Source of the DNA: Nioella sp965215655 | GTDB lineage: Bacteria > Pseudomonadota > Alphaproteobacteria > Rhodobacterales > Rhodobacteraceae | Length of the DNA: 64,000 nt | NCBI RefSeq assembly: GCF_965215655.1 | Contig: NZ_OZ244111.1 | Span: forward strand, 744,001-808,000 | Direction: 5' to 3' | Shown here: positions 15,955-24,419 of the stretch, piece by piece | How the letters are laid out: each line of letters opens with the position of its first letter | Position numbering within the stretch: the stretch's first letter is position 1 | The notes under the pieces: model-generated | Database searches by the model: none | Seen by the model: the letters and a program-made list of their open reading frames with translations, nothing else | What the model was told of the DNA's origin: nothing | Made by a program: the position numbers and the translations under genes

Positions 15955-17827
15955 CGAAACCGAAAAGAACGATCCCGTCGCCCGCGAAATCCGCGCCCGC
16001 GCAGTCCGGTTGGCCAAGGCCGATGTGGACATGACATTTGGCGGGGGGATTGTCGAACTGACGCTGTCGGAGGCGTTGATCGTCGGCCTTCTGAAACAGG
16101 GCGTGACCCAGTATTACGCGATCTTCGGTCACGGTTCGACCGACCTGGGTGAGGTGCTGCGCATCTACCACGAGGAAGGCGTCGTGAATGTCGTCAACTG
16201 CCGCAACGAGGTGGAAATGGCCCATGCCGCCACCGCCCATGCCTGGGTGACGGGAAAGACGCCCGCAGTGGTCACATCCATCGGTCCGGGCGGTTTGCAG
16301 GCGATGGCGGGATCACTGGCCGCCGCATCCAACGGGGTGGGAGTCTACCATATCTACGGCGACGAGACGACGCGCGGCGAAGGCTACAACATGCAGCAGG
16401 TGCCGAAACCCGAACAGGGGATCTTCGGCAAGATGGGCGCGCTGATGGGGCAGTCCTACACGTTGCACACGCCCGGTGCGTTGCGCGAGTGCCTTCGCCG
16501 GGGCACGGCCTGCGTGCACCACCCCTACAAGGCGGGGCCGTTCTACATCCTTTTGCCGATCAACACCCAGCCAGAGCGGGTGAAGGTCAACACCGGCACC
16601 CTGCCGGGTCGGAGCGCTCAGCCGCCACTGGTGCCTGCGACGGCCGACGCCTTCGCAGAGGCGGCGGGTATCCTGCGCAGCGTTGAAAAGGTCACGATCA
16701 AGGCCGGAGGCGGCACCCGCAAACATCACGAGGCGCTGCGCGAGTTCGCCATGCGGATCGGCGCGCCGGTTGTGCTGTCGCCGGGATCGACCGGCGTGAT
16801 GATGGATGCCCATGTGCAGAACATGCATGTGGGTGGCTCCAAGGGCTCGATCAGCGGCAACCACGCAATGGAACAGGCCGAGGCGGTGGTCATCATCGGC
16901 AGCCGCGGCGTCTGCCAGGCCGATTGCTCCGGCGCGGGCTATCCGAACGCGAAGGCCGTCATCAACATCAACGGCGATTTCGACGATCTCGACCACTACG
17001 CCAACACCGTGGGCCTACCGGGTGACATCAGCGCCGTGATCGGCAAGCTGCTGGAATACCTAGGCGACAGCACCGGGGCCGAGCTGCGCACCGACTGGTT
17101 GCGCGAATGCGAGGCCAAGAAAGATGAATGGACCCGCTTCAAGGCAGAACGGACCGGGGCCGCGCCGATTGCGGACGAGGTCTGGAAAGTGCCCGTCCTG
17201 ACGCAGCCCGCCGCTATCCACACCGTGTCCTCCTTCGCCAACCGTGTTGGTGCAATCAAGTTCTTCGATGCTGGCGACGTGCAGGCCAACGGATTCCAGA
17301 TTGTCGAGGATGACCTGCCGGGCCAGACCTATACCGAAACCGGCGCGAGCTTCATGGGCTTTTCCGGGTCCGCGCTGCTCGGTTTGTCGGGGGAGGCCGA
17401 CGCCCCTTATGGCATCGCCTTCACCGGGGACGGGTCGTTCATGATGAACCCGCAAATCCTGATTGACGCGGTGGAACATGGTGTGCGGGGCATGATCGCG
17501 CTCTTTGACAACCGGCGCATGGCGGCGATCACCGGGCTGCAATACGACCAGTACGGGCGAGAGTTTAAAACCAATGACTCCGTCGCCGTTGACTACGCCG
17601 CCATGGCAGGCGCCGTGTCGGGTGTGCGGGCGATCTATGCGGGCACGACCAAGGCCAGCCTCAACGCCGCGCTGGACAATGCCTTTTCCCATGACGGGCT
17701 GTCGCTGGTGCATATCCCGGTCTACGCGGGGCGCGATCCGATGGCGTCCATGGGGGCCTATGGCTCCTGGAATGTCGGCAACTGGGTGGATGACGTCCAG
17801 GCGGCTTACCTGAACTCCAAGATCTGA
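15947..17827 (+). CDS. IolD-like ThDP-dependent hydrolase/lyase
   Basis: 626 residues. Three-domain thiamine-diphosphate enzyme: Pyr domain with the activating glutamate Glu88 (CRNEVEMAHAA) and IGPGGLQAMAG; central domain; PP domain with GDG at 494-496 and NRRM about 28 residues later, completing the ThDP/Mg motif. Overall it resembles IolD, 3D-trihydroxycyclohexane-1,2-dione hydrolase of inositol catabolism, which opens a cyclic 1,2-dione. A distinct C-C cleaving or decarboxylating role is possible because iolB, iolC, iolE and iolJ are absent nearby. It sits between the transporter and the aldehyde dehydrogenase in one operon. Confidence 0.85.
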   Translation: MLDETEKNDPVAREIRARAVRLAKADVDMTFGGGIVELTLSEALIVGLLKQGVTQYYAIFGHGSTDLGEVLRIYHEEGVVNVVNCRNEVEMAHAATAHAWVTGKTPAVVTSIGPGGLQAMAGSLAAASNGVGVYHIYGDETTRGEGYNMQQVPKPEQGIFGKMGALMGQSYTLHTPGALRECLRRGTACVHHPYKAGPFYILLPINTQPERVKVNTGTLPGRSAQPPLVPATADAFAEAAGILRSVEKVTIKAGGGTRKHHEALREFAMRIGAPVVLSPGSTGVMMDAHVQNMHVGGSKGSISGNHAMEQAEAVVIIGSRGVCQADCSGAGYPNAKAVININGDFDDLDHYANTVGLPGDISAVIGKLLEYLGDSTGAELRTDWLRECEAKKDEWTRFKAERTGAAPIADEVWKVPVLTQPAAIHTVSSFANRVGAIKFFDAGDVQANGFQIVEDDLPGQTYTETGASFMGFSGSALLGLSGEADAPYGIAFTGDGSFMMNPQILIDAVEHGVRGMIALFDNRRMAAITGLQYDQYGREFKTNDSVAVDYAAMAGAVSGVRAIYAGTTKASLNAALDNAFSHDGLSLVHIPVYAGRDPMASMGAYGSWNVGNWVDDVQAAYLNSKI

Positions 17828-17835
17828 GGGGCAGC

Positions 17836-19287
17836 ATGTATCAGGATCTCAAACTCTTCATCGACGGCGACTGGCGGGACTCTTCCGACGGTCAGACCAA
17901 GCCCGTCACCGATCCCGCGACCGAGGAAACGCTTGGCACCATCGCCATGGCAACAGAGGCCGATGTGGATGCGGCCCTTGCCGCCGCACGCGCAGGCTTT
18001 GAGACCTGGCGGCGCGTCGGTACCTGGGACCGGGCGGCGAAGATCCGGCGCGTGGCCGACCTGATCCGCGAGCGAGCCGACCGGATCGCAACGCTCATGT
18101 CGCTGGAAACCGGCAAACCCAAGGCGGAATCGCTTGGCGAAACCAACGCGGCCGCCGACCAGTTCGAGTGGTATTCCGAGGAGACCAAGCGCATCTACGG
18201 CCAGTTGATCGAGGCGCGTACCGCCGACAGCCGCATGTCGGTGATCTACCAGCCCGTCGGCGTCGTCGCGGCGTTTTCCGCGTGGAACTTTCCCGCGCTT
18301 CTGCCCGCGCGAAAGATCGCCCCGGCCATTGCGGCGGGCTGTTCCATCATTATCAAGCCGGCGGGGGAAACCCCGGCCTCCTGCGCGGCACTGGTTCAGG
18401 CCTGTCAGGATGCGGGCCTTCCGCCGGGTGTTGTGAATTTCGTGACCGGGAATTCCGGGGCCATCGCGGAACAACTGATCCGCTCCCCCATCGTCAAGAA
18501 GGTCTCGGTCACAGGCTCGGTTCCGGTTGGCAAGCAGATCCTGTCGCTGGCCGCGGAAGGGGTAAAGAAAGTCTCCATGGAACTGGGCGGGCACGGCCCC
18601 GTCGTCGTGTTCAAGGATTTCGATCCGGTGAAAGCGGCCGAGGTCTGCGCGCCCACCAAGTTCCGCAATTGCGGGCAGGTCTGCATCTCGCCCACCCGGT
18701 TCTATGTCCACGAATCCCGCTATGAGGAATTCGCGGGCCGCTTCGCGGAAATCGCCAAGGGCCTCAAGATCGGCAACGGTCTGGACGACGGCGTTCAGGT
18801 CGGCCCGATGGCCAACCGCCGCGGGGTGGAGACCATCCGCAAGATGACCGAGGATGCCGTGTCGAAAGGCGCGGAACTGCTGGCCGGTGGCCGCGTGCCC
18901 GATGGCCGCAACCAGGGTTATTTCTTTGAGCCGACAGTTCTGGGCCGGGTGCCGGACAGCGCGATGGTGATGACCGAGGAACCCTTCGGCCCCATCGCGC
19001 CGATCACCACCTTCACCGATTACGACGAGGTGATGGCACGCGCCAACGGGCTGCCCTTCGGACTGGCGGGCTACGTGTTCACCAACGATCTCGGCCTTGC
19101 GACGCGCGCCTCTGAGGATCTGGAGCTTGGCATGGTCGGCGTGAATGAAATGCTGCTGGCCACCGCCGAGGCCCCCTTTGGCGGCATCAAGGAAAGCGGC
19201 ATGGGGCGTGAGGGCGGATCGCTCGGCATTCATGACTACCTCAACCCCAAATATATCAAGACCAAGCTGCCGGAGCAGGGCGCATGA
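17836..19287 (+). CDS. NAD(P)-dependent aldehyde dehydrogenase
   Basis: 483 residues, full length. Motifs in order: FSAWNFPALLPARKIAPAI (cofactor/substrate region), the nucleotide loop VSVTGSVPVGKQI, general base Glu in MELGGHGP near 250, catalytic Cys283 in NCGQVCISPTRF, and EEPFGPIAPI near the C-terminus. It is closest in style to succinate-semialdehyde / 2,5-dioxovalerate dehydrogenases (GabD-like group), which would fit the end of an oxidative sugar-acid route. It lies eight bases after the IolD-like gene and overlaps the dehydratase start by four bases. Confidence 0.92.
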   Translation: MYQDLKLFIDGDWRDSSDGQTKPVTDPATEETLGTIAMATEADVDAALAAARAGFETWRRVGTWDRAAKIRRVADLIRERADRIATLMSLETGKPKAESLGETNAAADQFEWYSEETKRIYGQLIEARTADSRMSVIYQPVGVVAAFSAWNFPALLPARKIAPAIAAGCSIIIKPAGETPASCAALVQACQDAGLPPGVVNFVTGNSGAIAEQLIRSPIVKKVSVTGSVPVGKQILSLAAEGVKKVSMELGGHGPVVVFKDFDPVKAAEVCAPTKFRNCGQVCISPTRFYVHESRYEEFAGRFAEIAKGLKIGNGLDDGVQVGPMANRRGVETIRKMTEDAVSKGAELLAGGRVPDGRNQGYFFEPTVLGRVPDSAMVMTEEPFGPIAPITTFTDYDEVMARANGLPFGLAGYVFTNDLGLATRASEDLELGMVGVNEMLLATAEAPFGGIKESGMGREGGSLGIHDYLNPKYIKTKLPEQGA

Positions 19288-21005
19288 CCGACAAGAAGGA
19301 CCAGGGCTTCGCCCGCGGGCTGACAAACTATGGCGACCGGGATTTCTCGGTCTACCTGCGCAATTCCTTTGCCGCCTCCATGGGCTATTCAAAGGAGGTT
19401 CTGAAGAAACCCATCGTCGGCATCGCCAACAGCTTTTCGGGCTTCAACAACTGCCACCGCCATTTCCCCGAACTGGTGGAGGCGGTAAAGCGCGGTGTTC
19501 TTCTGGGCGGCGGGCTGCCAATCGAGTTTCCGACGATTTCTCTGGGCGAGGTCTATCTCAACCCCACCAGCCTCAAGTTCCGCAACCTGATGTCGATGGA
19601 CACGGAAGAAATGATCCGCGCCCAACCGATGGATGCGGTGGTGTTGCTTGGCGGCTGCGACAAGACGGTGCCCGCGCAGCTGATGGGCGCGGCCTCTGCC
19701 GATCTGCCGGCGGTGCAACTGGTGGCGGGGCCGATGATGACCTCGCGCTACCAGGAGGAACGGCTCGGCGCCTGCACCGATTGCCGTCGGTTCTGGGGCA
19801 AGTTTCGCGCGGGCGAAGTCTCCAAGGCGCAGATCGAGGATATCGAGGGGCGATTGGCCACGACCTCGGGCACCTGCGCGGTAATGGGCACGGCCTCGAC
19901 CATGGCCTGTATCGCCGAAACGCTCGGCATGTCGCTGCCCGGCACCGCCGCGATCCCGGCGGTCCATGCCGACCGTCTGCGCGCGGCAGAGGCTTCGGGG
20001 CTCGCGGCGGCGCGGATGATCGACAACCCGATCCGCCCAAGCCAGGTGATCACCGAGAAATCGGTTGAAAACGCCGTTCGGATTTTGCTGGCCGTGGGCG
20101 GCTCCACCAATGCCATCGTTCACCTGACGGCTGTGGCCGGGCGGCTTGGCATCAAGATTTCCCTGGAGCGCCTGAACGAGCTGTCGGACACAACGCCGGT
20201 TCTGGTCAACCTCAAACCCGTGGGTCAGCACTACATGGAGGATTTTTTCTTCGCCGGTGGCGCGGGCGCGGTTCTGCGCGAGTTGAAACCGCTCCTGCAT
20301 CTCGACACGCTGACCGTTGCGGGCACGACACTCGGCGACCGGCTGGAGGAAGACCCCGGCTATGTCGATCACCGGATCATCGCCAAGGCCGAGGCGCCGC
20401 TGGAACCGCAGGGCGGGCTGGTCGCGCTGTTCGGCAATCTCGCGCCCCGTGGCGCCATCCTGAAACGCTCCGCCGCCGATCCGACGCTGTTCGAGAAGGA
20501 AGGCCGCGCGGTCGTGTTCAATTCACTGGAGGACCTGGCAAACCGCGTGGATGACCCCGATCTCGACATTACCGAGGACGATTTCATGGTTTTGCAGAAT
20601 GCAGGGCCCAAAAGCGCCTCCGGCATGCCCGAGGCGGGCTACCTGCCGATCCCGAAGAAGCTGAGCTCCAGGGGCGTGAAGGACATGGTCCGCATCTCGG
20701 ATGCCCGCATGTCGGGCACCGCGTTTGGCACCATCGTGCTGCATGTCGCGCCCGAGGCGTCCGTGGGCGGGCCACTGGCATTGGTCCGCGATGGTGACCG
20801 GATCCGGCTGTCGGTGGCCAACAAGTCCATCGAATTGCTGGTCGACGAGGACGAGCTTGCCCGCCGCCGCGCCGAATGGCAGCCGGTCAATGTCCCGCCC
20901 GAGAAACGGCGCGGCTATGATCGGCTCTATGCGGAAACCGTGCTTCAGGCCGATGCGGGGTGCGATTTCGACTTCCTGCAACCGCTGGCTGAAACAGGCG
21001 GCTGA
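19284..21005 (+). CDS. IlvD/Edd family sugar-acid dehydratase
   Basis: 573 residues. The three cluster cysteines are present as Cys57 (FNNCHRH), Cys125 (GGCDKTVPAQ) and Cys198 (GTCAVMGTAST), the spacing seen in [2Fe-2S] arabinonate/xylonate dehydratases of this family. SGMPEAGYLPIP and MVRISDARMSGTAFGTIVLHVAPEA form the C-terminal substrate-binding part. I favour a pentonate/hexonate or related dehydratase over the branched-chain IlvD because of length, motif details and neighbours. It is the last gene of the operon and overlaps the aldehyde dehydrogenase, so the two probably work in sequence. Confidence 0.88.
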   Translation: MTDKKDQGFARGLTNYGDRDFSVYLRNSFAASMGYSKEVLKKPIVGIANSFSGFNNCHRHFPELVEAVKRGVLLGGGLPIEFPTISLGEVYLNPTSLKFRNLMSMDTEEMIRAQPMDAVVLLGGCDKTVPAQLMGAASADLPAVQLVAGPMMTSRYQEERLGACTDCRRFWGKFRAGEVSKAQIEDIEGRLATTSGTCAVMGTASTMACIAETLGMSLPGTAAIPAVHADRLRAAEASGLAAARMIDNPIRPSQVITEKSVENAVRILLAVGGSTNAIVHLTAVAGRLGIKISLERLNELSDTTPVLVNLKPVGQHYMEDFFFAGGAGAVLRELKPLLHLDTLTVAGTTLGDRLEEDPGYVDHRIIAKAEAPLEPQGGLVALFGNLAPRGAILKRSAADPTLFEKEGRAVVFNSLEDLANRVDDPDLDITEDDFMVLQNAGPKSASGMPEAGYLPIPKKLSSRGVKDMVRISDARMSGTAFGTIVLHVAPEASVGGPLALVRDGDRIRLSVANKSIELLVDEDELARRRAEWQPVNVPPEKRRGYDRLYAETVLQADAGCDFDFLQPLAETGG

Positions 21006-21030
21006 GCACCTGAATAGCATTAAACAACGT

Positions 21031-21063
21031 GCCCCAAGGCGGTGATCCTTGGGGGCGTTCTTT
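21031..21063 (+). terminator. terminator after the catabolic operon
   Basis: The stem GCCCCAAGG at 21031-21039 pairs with CCTTGGGG at 21047-21054, then GGC and a short T-containing tract. It sits 26 bases after the dehydratase stop. The T run is interrupted, so efficiency may be moderate. Confidence 0.65.
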
Positions 21064-21160
21064 CCAGGGGGGAAGGATGGGGGATTGCCCCCATGCCCTC
21101 TGCTTGCTGTTGTGACTAGGCTCGGGGCAGACACAATGATTGATCCCGGAGCCCCTGACC

Positions 21161-21508
21161 ATGACCCGCCTTCTTGCCGCTGCCCTGACCGCCTTGACCC
21201 TTTCCACCGCCGCCGCCCATGCCGAATGCAGGGTGATTGAATTCGCCCCCGGAACCAATTCCGCGCAGGTGCACGCAACCTCCTATCACGCGCTGACCGA
21301 GTGTTTCTTCCTTCGCGTCCGCCCGGGTCAGGCCGCGCATGTGCGGATCATCGGCGGAACCGACACGACCTTTGATACGCCCGAAACCGGCCCCGACCAG
21401 ATCGACACGTCCTTCCTGCTGCAGTCCAATTGGCTGGAGGTCTATATCAGCAAGGGTTCCGCGTACCCGGATCGGGAAAACGTGATCGTGGAGTTCACCA
21501 TCGACTGA
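21161..21508 (+). CDS. small secreted protein, unknown function
   Basis: 115 residues from the ATG at 21161. A clear Sec signal peptide (about 1-23, ending AAAHAEC) precedes a mature part of about 92 residues with two cysteines and a beta-rich, acidic character. No family recognised. The start is preferred over a TTG at 21140 because only the later start opens directly on the signal peptide. It is convergent with, and overlaps by 14 bases, the HDAC-fold gene. It is separated from the catabolic operon by a terminator, so a role there is not implied. Confidence 0.7.
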   Translation: MTRLLAAALTALTLSTAAAHAECRVIEFAPGTNSAQVHATSYHALTECFFLRVRPGQAAHVRIIGGTDTTFDTPETGPDQIDTSFLLQSNWLEVYISKGSAYPDRENVIVEFTID

Positions 21509-22655
21509 GCCGCGCGGTCAGTCGCCCCAGATCGTGGCGAAGCTGGCTCTGGATCGGCCCGTCACGAGGCGTATCGCGCAGGGTGGTGAACCAGTGGTCT
21601 GGCGGGTTCTTCCCGCGCCGGGCCTTGTCCCATCTCAGCGCGCGCAGAATCGTCTCGGCCCCTTGCGGCAGGCGGTCGGGGATCTCAAGACCGTTCAAGG
21701 TGGCCCAGACCCCGGTCCAGAGGCGGCCGACGGACCACGGGTTGTAGCCACCCCCGCCCAGAACCAGCAGGCGGGGTGCGTTCAGGTCCATGATTGCCCG
21801 GACCACGGCCCAATGTGCGTTATTGGACAGTGTCAGGCGCGACAGTGGGTCTTCCTCGACCGCGTCCGCCCCGCATTGCAGGACGATGGCGTCAGGGCGG
21901 AAGGCGTGCAGCGCGGGCAGGATCAGGTGGTCGCGGATCAGCGCCATGTCGCTGTCATTCAACCCGCGCGGCACCGGCAGGTTGAAGCAGTTGCCACCGC
22001 CGTCGTCAGAAAGTGCCCCGGTGAAGGGCCAGCGGCGGTCCTCGTGCACCGAGATCAGCAGCGTGTCGGGGTCGCCGGCAAAGCCATGTTCGACCCCGTC
22101 GCAGTGATGGGCGTCGATATCGACATAGGCGATGCGTTGCGCACCGGCGCGTCGCAGGGACAGCATCGCAAGAACCGGGTCATTGAGGTAGCAGAACCCG
22201 TTTGCGCGATCAGGCAGGGCGTGGTGGGTGCCGCCGCCGGGATGGTAGATGACACCGCCACCAGCCAGCAGCTCGCCTGCCAGCAGGGACGCCCCTGCGG
22301 CGGTGGCGGGGCGGCGAAACATTTCACCATAGACCGGGTTCGACACAGTGCCGATCCCGTGTCGCTCGCGGGTCTCCGTGCTAACCTCTTGCCGTGCCTC
22401 GGCCTCTTGCAGGGCAGAGAGATAGTCGGGTGTATGCCAGATCGTCAGAGCGGCGGGCTTGGCACGAGGGCTGTTTCGGTATTGGTCGGGCGGTAGCCAG
22501 CCCAAGGCGCGCGACAGGTCCATGACGGTCGAAACACGCGGCACCCGCAGGGGGTGATGCGCACCGTAAGAGGAATGGCGATAGATATCGGAGCCGAAGA
22601 ACAGCGGCCGGGTTTCCCCGTCAGAGGGGCCTTGCGGGGGATCGGTATCGGTCAT
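21495..22655 (-). CDS. histone deacetylase superfamily (HDAC/AcuC/AphA) hydrolase
   Basis: 386 residues from the ATG at 22655; an ATG 17 codons earlier is also open. The arginase/deacetylase fold motifs are all there: PGGGTHHALPDRANGFCYLND with the paired active-site histidines, zinc ligands Asp and His in YVDIDAHHCDGVEHGF, the third ligand Asp in QCGADAVEEDPLSRL, and GGGGYNPWSVGRLW. Bacterial members deacetylate proteins (AcuC) or acetylpolyamines. The narrow neighbourhood does not choose between them. Divergent from the Nudix gene over a 138-base gap. Confidence 0.92.
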   Translation of the reverse strand: MTDTDPPQGPSDGETRPLFFGSDIYRHSSYGAHHPLRVPRVSTVMDLSRALGWLPPDQYRNSPRAKPAALTIWHTPDYLSALQEAEARQEVSTETRERHGIGTVSNPVYGEMFRRPATAAGASLLAGELLAGGGVIYHPGGGTHHALPDRANGFCYLNDPVLAMLSLRRAGAQRIAYVDIDAHHCDGVEHGFAGDPDTLLISVHEDRRWPFTGALSDDGGGNCFNLPVPRGLNDSDMALIRDHLILPALHAFRPDAIVLQCGADAVEEDPLSRLTLSNNAHWAVVRAIMDLNAPRLLVLGGGGYNPWSVGRLWTGVWATLNGLEIPDRLPQGAETILRALRWDKARRGKNPPDHWFTTLRDTPRDGPIQSQLRHDLGRLTARLSRW

Positions 22656-22793
22656 GCGTGATTTTCCGGCCATTGTCCGGAAAGACTTCGCGCCCAATGG
22701 CCGCAATTCAAGCCCTTCTGTTTGCGATCCCGGAATTTCCGCTTAGATTGATGGCTGAGCAGCACCGTCACAACAAGAGGCACCCAAGCGCAG

Positions 22794-23267
22794 ATGGGAA
22801 GCTTTCGAACATATCAGGCGCCCATGCGACTGGACGGCGCGGGGAAGCGCGAGCCGCGAATGCAGTTCGCCGCGCTTCCGTTCCGGCGCAGGAAGTCCGA
22901 GGTTGAAATCCTGCTGATGACCAGCCGCGATACCGGGCGCTGGATCATTCCCAAGGGCTGGCCGATGGATGGCAAGACTCCGGCCGAGGCCGCCGCGCAG
23001 GAAGCGTGGGAGGAAGGCGGGTTGCGCGGGGTGATCAGTGAAACCTGCGCAGGCTTTTATTCCTATACCAAGTCGCTGCCGGATGATGGCCGGACCCCTT
23101 GCATCGTTGCCGTGTTTCCGCTGGAAGTGCGCAAGCTGGAGCGAGAGTTTCCCGAGGAAGGCATTCGCAAGCTGAAATGGTTTTCCCAACGCAAGGCCGC
23201 GGCCCGCGTCGATGAACCGGAACTGAAGAAAATCATTCGCAATTTCACTCCGGGAAAGTACTTGTGA
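22794..23267 (+). CDS. Nudix hydrolase
   Basis: 157 residues. The Nudix region reads GWPMDGKTPAEAAAQEAWEEGGL; the metal-binding E-E-x-G core (AWEEGGL) is intact, while the first Glu and the Arg of the classical box are replaced by Lys and Gln. IIPKGWPMDGK resembles the diphosphoinositol-polyphosphate phosphohydrolase subgroup. It hydrolyses a nucleoside-diphosphate-X or similar pyrophosphate; the substrate cannot be read. It is followed by a DUF1178 gene about 60 bases downstream. Confidence 0.88.
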   Translation: MGSFRTYQAPMRLDGAGKREPRMQFAALPFRRRKSEVEILLMTSRDTGRWIIPKGWPMDGKTPAEAAAQEAWEEGGLRGVISETCAGFYSYTKSLPDDGRTPCIVAVFPLEVRKLEREFPEEGIRKLKWFSQRKAAARVDEPELKKIIRNFTPGKYL

Positions 23268-23326
23268 CGCCTGTGTGACGTTGCAGGGCTTGATTCTGCA
23301 CCCGCGAAGATTACTGTTTTGAAATC

Positions 23327-23761
23327 ATGATCCGCTACACGCTCAAATGCGCCGATGGCCACAGCTTTGACAGCTGGTTCAAATCCGCCGAAGCCTTCGA
23401 GGCGCTCGAAGGGCGGGGGATGCTGTCGTGTTCCGTCTGTGGCGGCGGCGCTGTGCAAAAGGCCATGATGGCGCCGGGCGTGGCGAAATCCGCCCCGCAG
23501 CGCGAGGGCTCGGCACCGCTCAAGCTGTCTCAGCCGGACAACCCGATGGAAGAGGCTCTCAAGGCCTTGCGCAAACATGTGGAGGAGAACTCCACCTATG
23601 TGGGCGGCAACTTTGCCAGCGAGGCGCGCAAGATCCATCTGGGCGAGGCACCCGACCGGCTGATCCACGGCGAGGCCAAGCCGGAAGAGGCCAAGGCGCT
23701 GATCGAGGATGGCATTCCCGTCGCGCCCTTGCCGATCATCCCAAAGAGCCGGAGCACCTGA
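23327..23761 (+). CDS. DUF1178 family protein
   Basis: 144 residues. It opens with MIRYTLKCADGHSFDSWFKS and has LSCSVCGG about 25 residues later, giving a zinc-ribbon-like Cys/Cys-Cys arrangement characteristic of DUF1178, a family widespread in alphaproteobacteria and of unknown function. A low-complexity middle part is followed by the conserved helical segment NPMEEALKALRKHVEENSTYVG and the EARKIHLGEAPDRLIHGEA stretch. It probably shares a transcript with the Nudix gene before it and the SDR that starts one base after its stop. Confidence 0.92.
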   Translation: MIRYTLKCADGHSFDSWFKSAEAFEALEGRGMLSCSVCGGGAVQKAMMAPGVAKSAPQREGSAPLKLSQPDNPMEEALKALRKHVEENSTYVGGNFASEARKIHLGEAPDRLIHGEAKPEEAKALIEDGIPVAPLPIIPKSRST

Positions 23762-23762
23762 C

Positions 23763-24419
23763 ATGCGCGCAGTCGTGACCGGGGCGTCCCGTGGCATCGG
23801 ATTGGAACTGGTCAGGGGGCTGTCGGCGCGCGGCGATGAGGTTATGGGCACCTGCCGCGATGGTCAGACCCATGACGTCGGGGCGTGGCATGCACTGGAT
23901 GTGACCGATCCGGGCTCTGTCGCGGCGTTGTCACACGCGCATCCTGCCCCGGTCGATCTGCTGGTGTGCAACGCGGGCGTGTATCTGGACAAGCTGCACC
24001 AGATTGATGACGGATTTCCGCCAGAGCTTTGGGCCGAGACCTTTGCCGTCAACGTGACCGGCGTGTTCCTGACGGTTCAGGCGTTGTTGCCGCAACTGCG
24101 CGCCGCGTCAGGCGCGAAGATCGCCATCATCGGGTCACAGATGGGCAGCGATACGCGCGCGCCGGGCGGGTCGTTCATCTACCGGGCGTCCAAGGCGGCG
24201 GCACTGAACCTTGGGCGCAACCTTGCGGCGGAACTGCTGCCCGAGGGGATTGCCGTGGGCATCTATCATCCCGGATGGGTGCAGACGGACATGGGCGGCA
24301 CGGCTGCCGATATCACGGTGGCGGAGTCCGCAGCGGGGCTTTTGGCGCGCTTTGACGGCTTGTCTCTGGCCTCGACCGGCTGTTTCCTGACATGGGACGG
24401 GCGCGAGCACCCTTACTGA
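23763..24419 (+). CDS. short-chain dehydrogenase (SDR)
   Basis: 218 residues from the ATG at 23763. The cofactor motif TGASRGIG is at residues 6-13, NAG in VCNAGVYL near 70, and the catalytic Tyr-Lys in YRASKAAALN near 142. The short length and the PGWVQTDMGG tail are typical of the C-factor-like SDR subgroup. It starts one base after the DUF1178 stop. The 3' end overlaps the convergent glycosyltransferase gene by 7 bases. Substrate unknown. Confidence 0.9.
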   Translation: MRAVVTGASRGIGLELVRGLSARGDEVMGTCRDGQTHDVGAWHALDVTDPGSVAALSHAHPAPVDLLVCNAGVYLDKLHQIDDGFPPELWAETFAVNVTGVFLTVQALLPQLRAASGAKIAIIGSQMGSDTRAPGGSFIYRASKAAALNLGRNLAAELLPEGIAVGIYHPGWVQTDMGGTAADITVAESAAGLLARFDGLSLASTGCFLTWDGREHPY

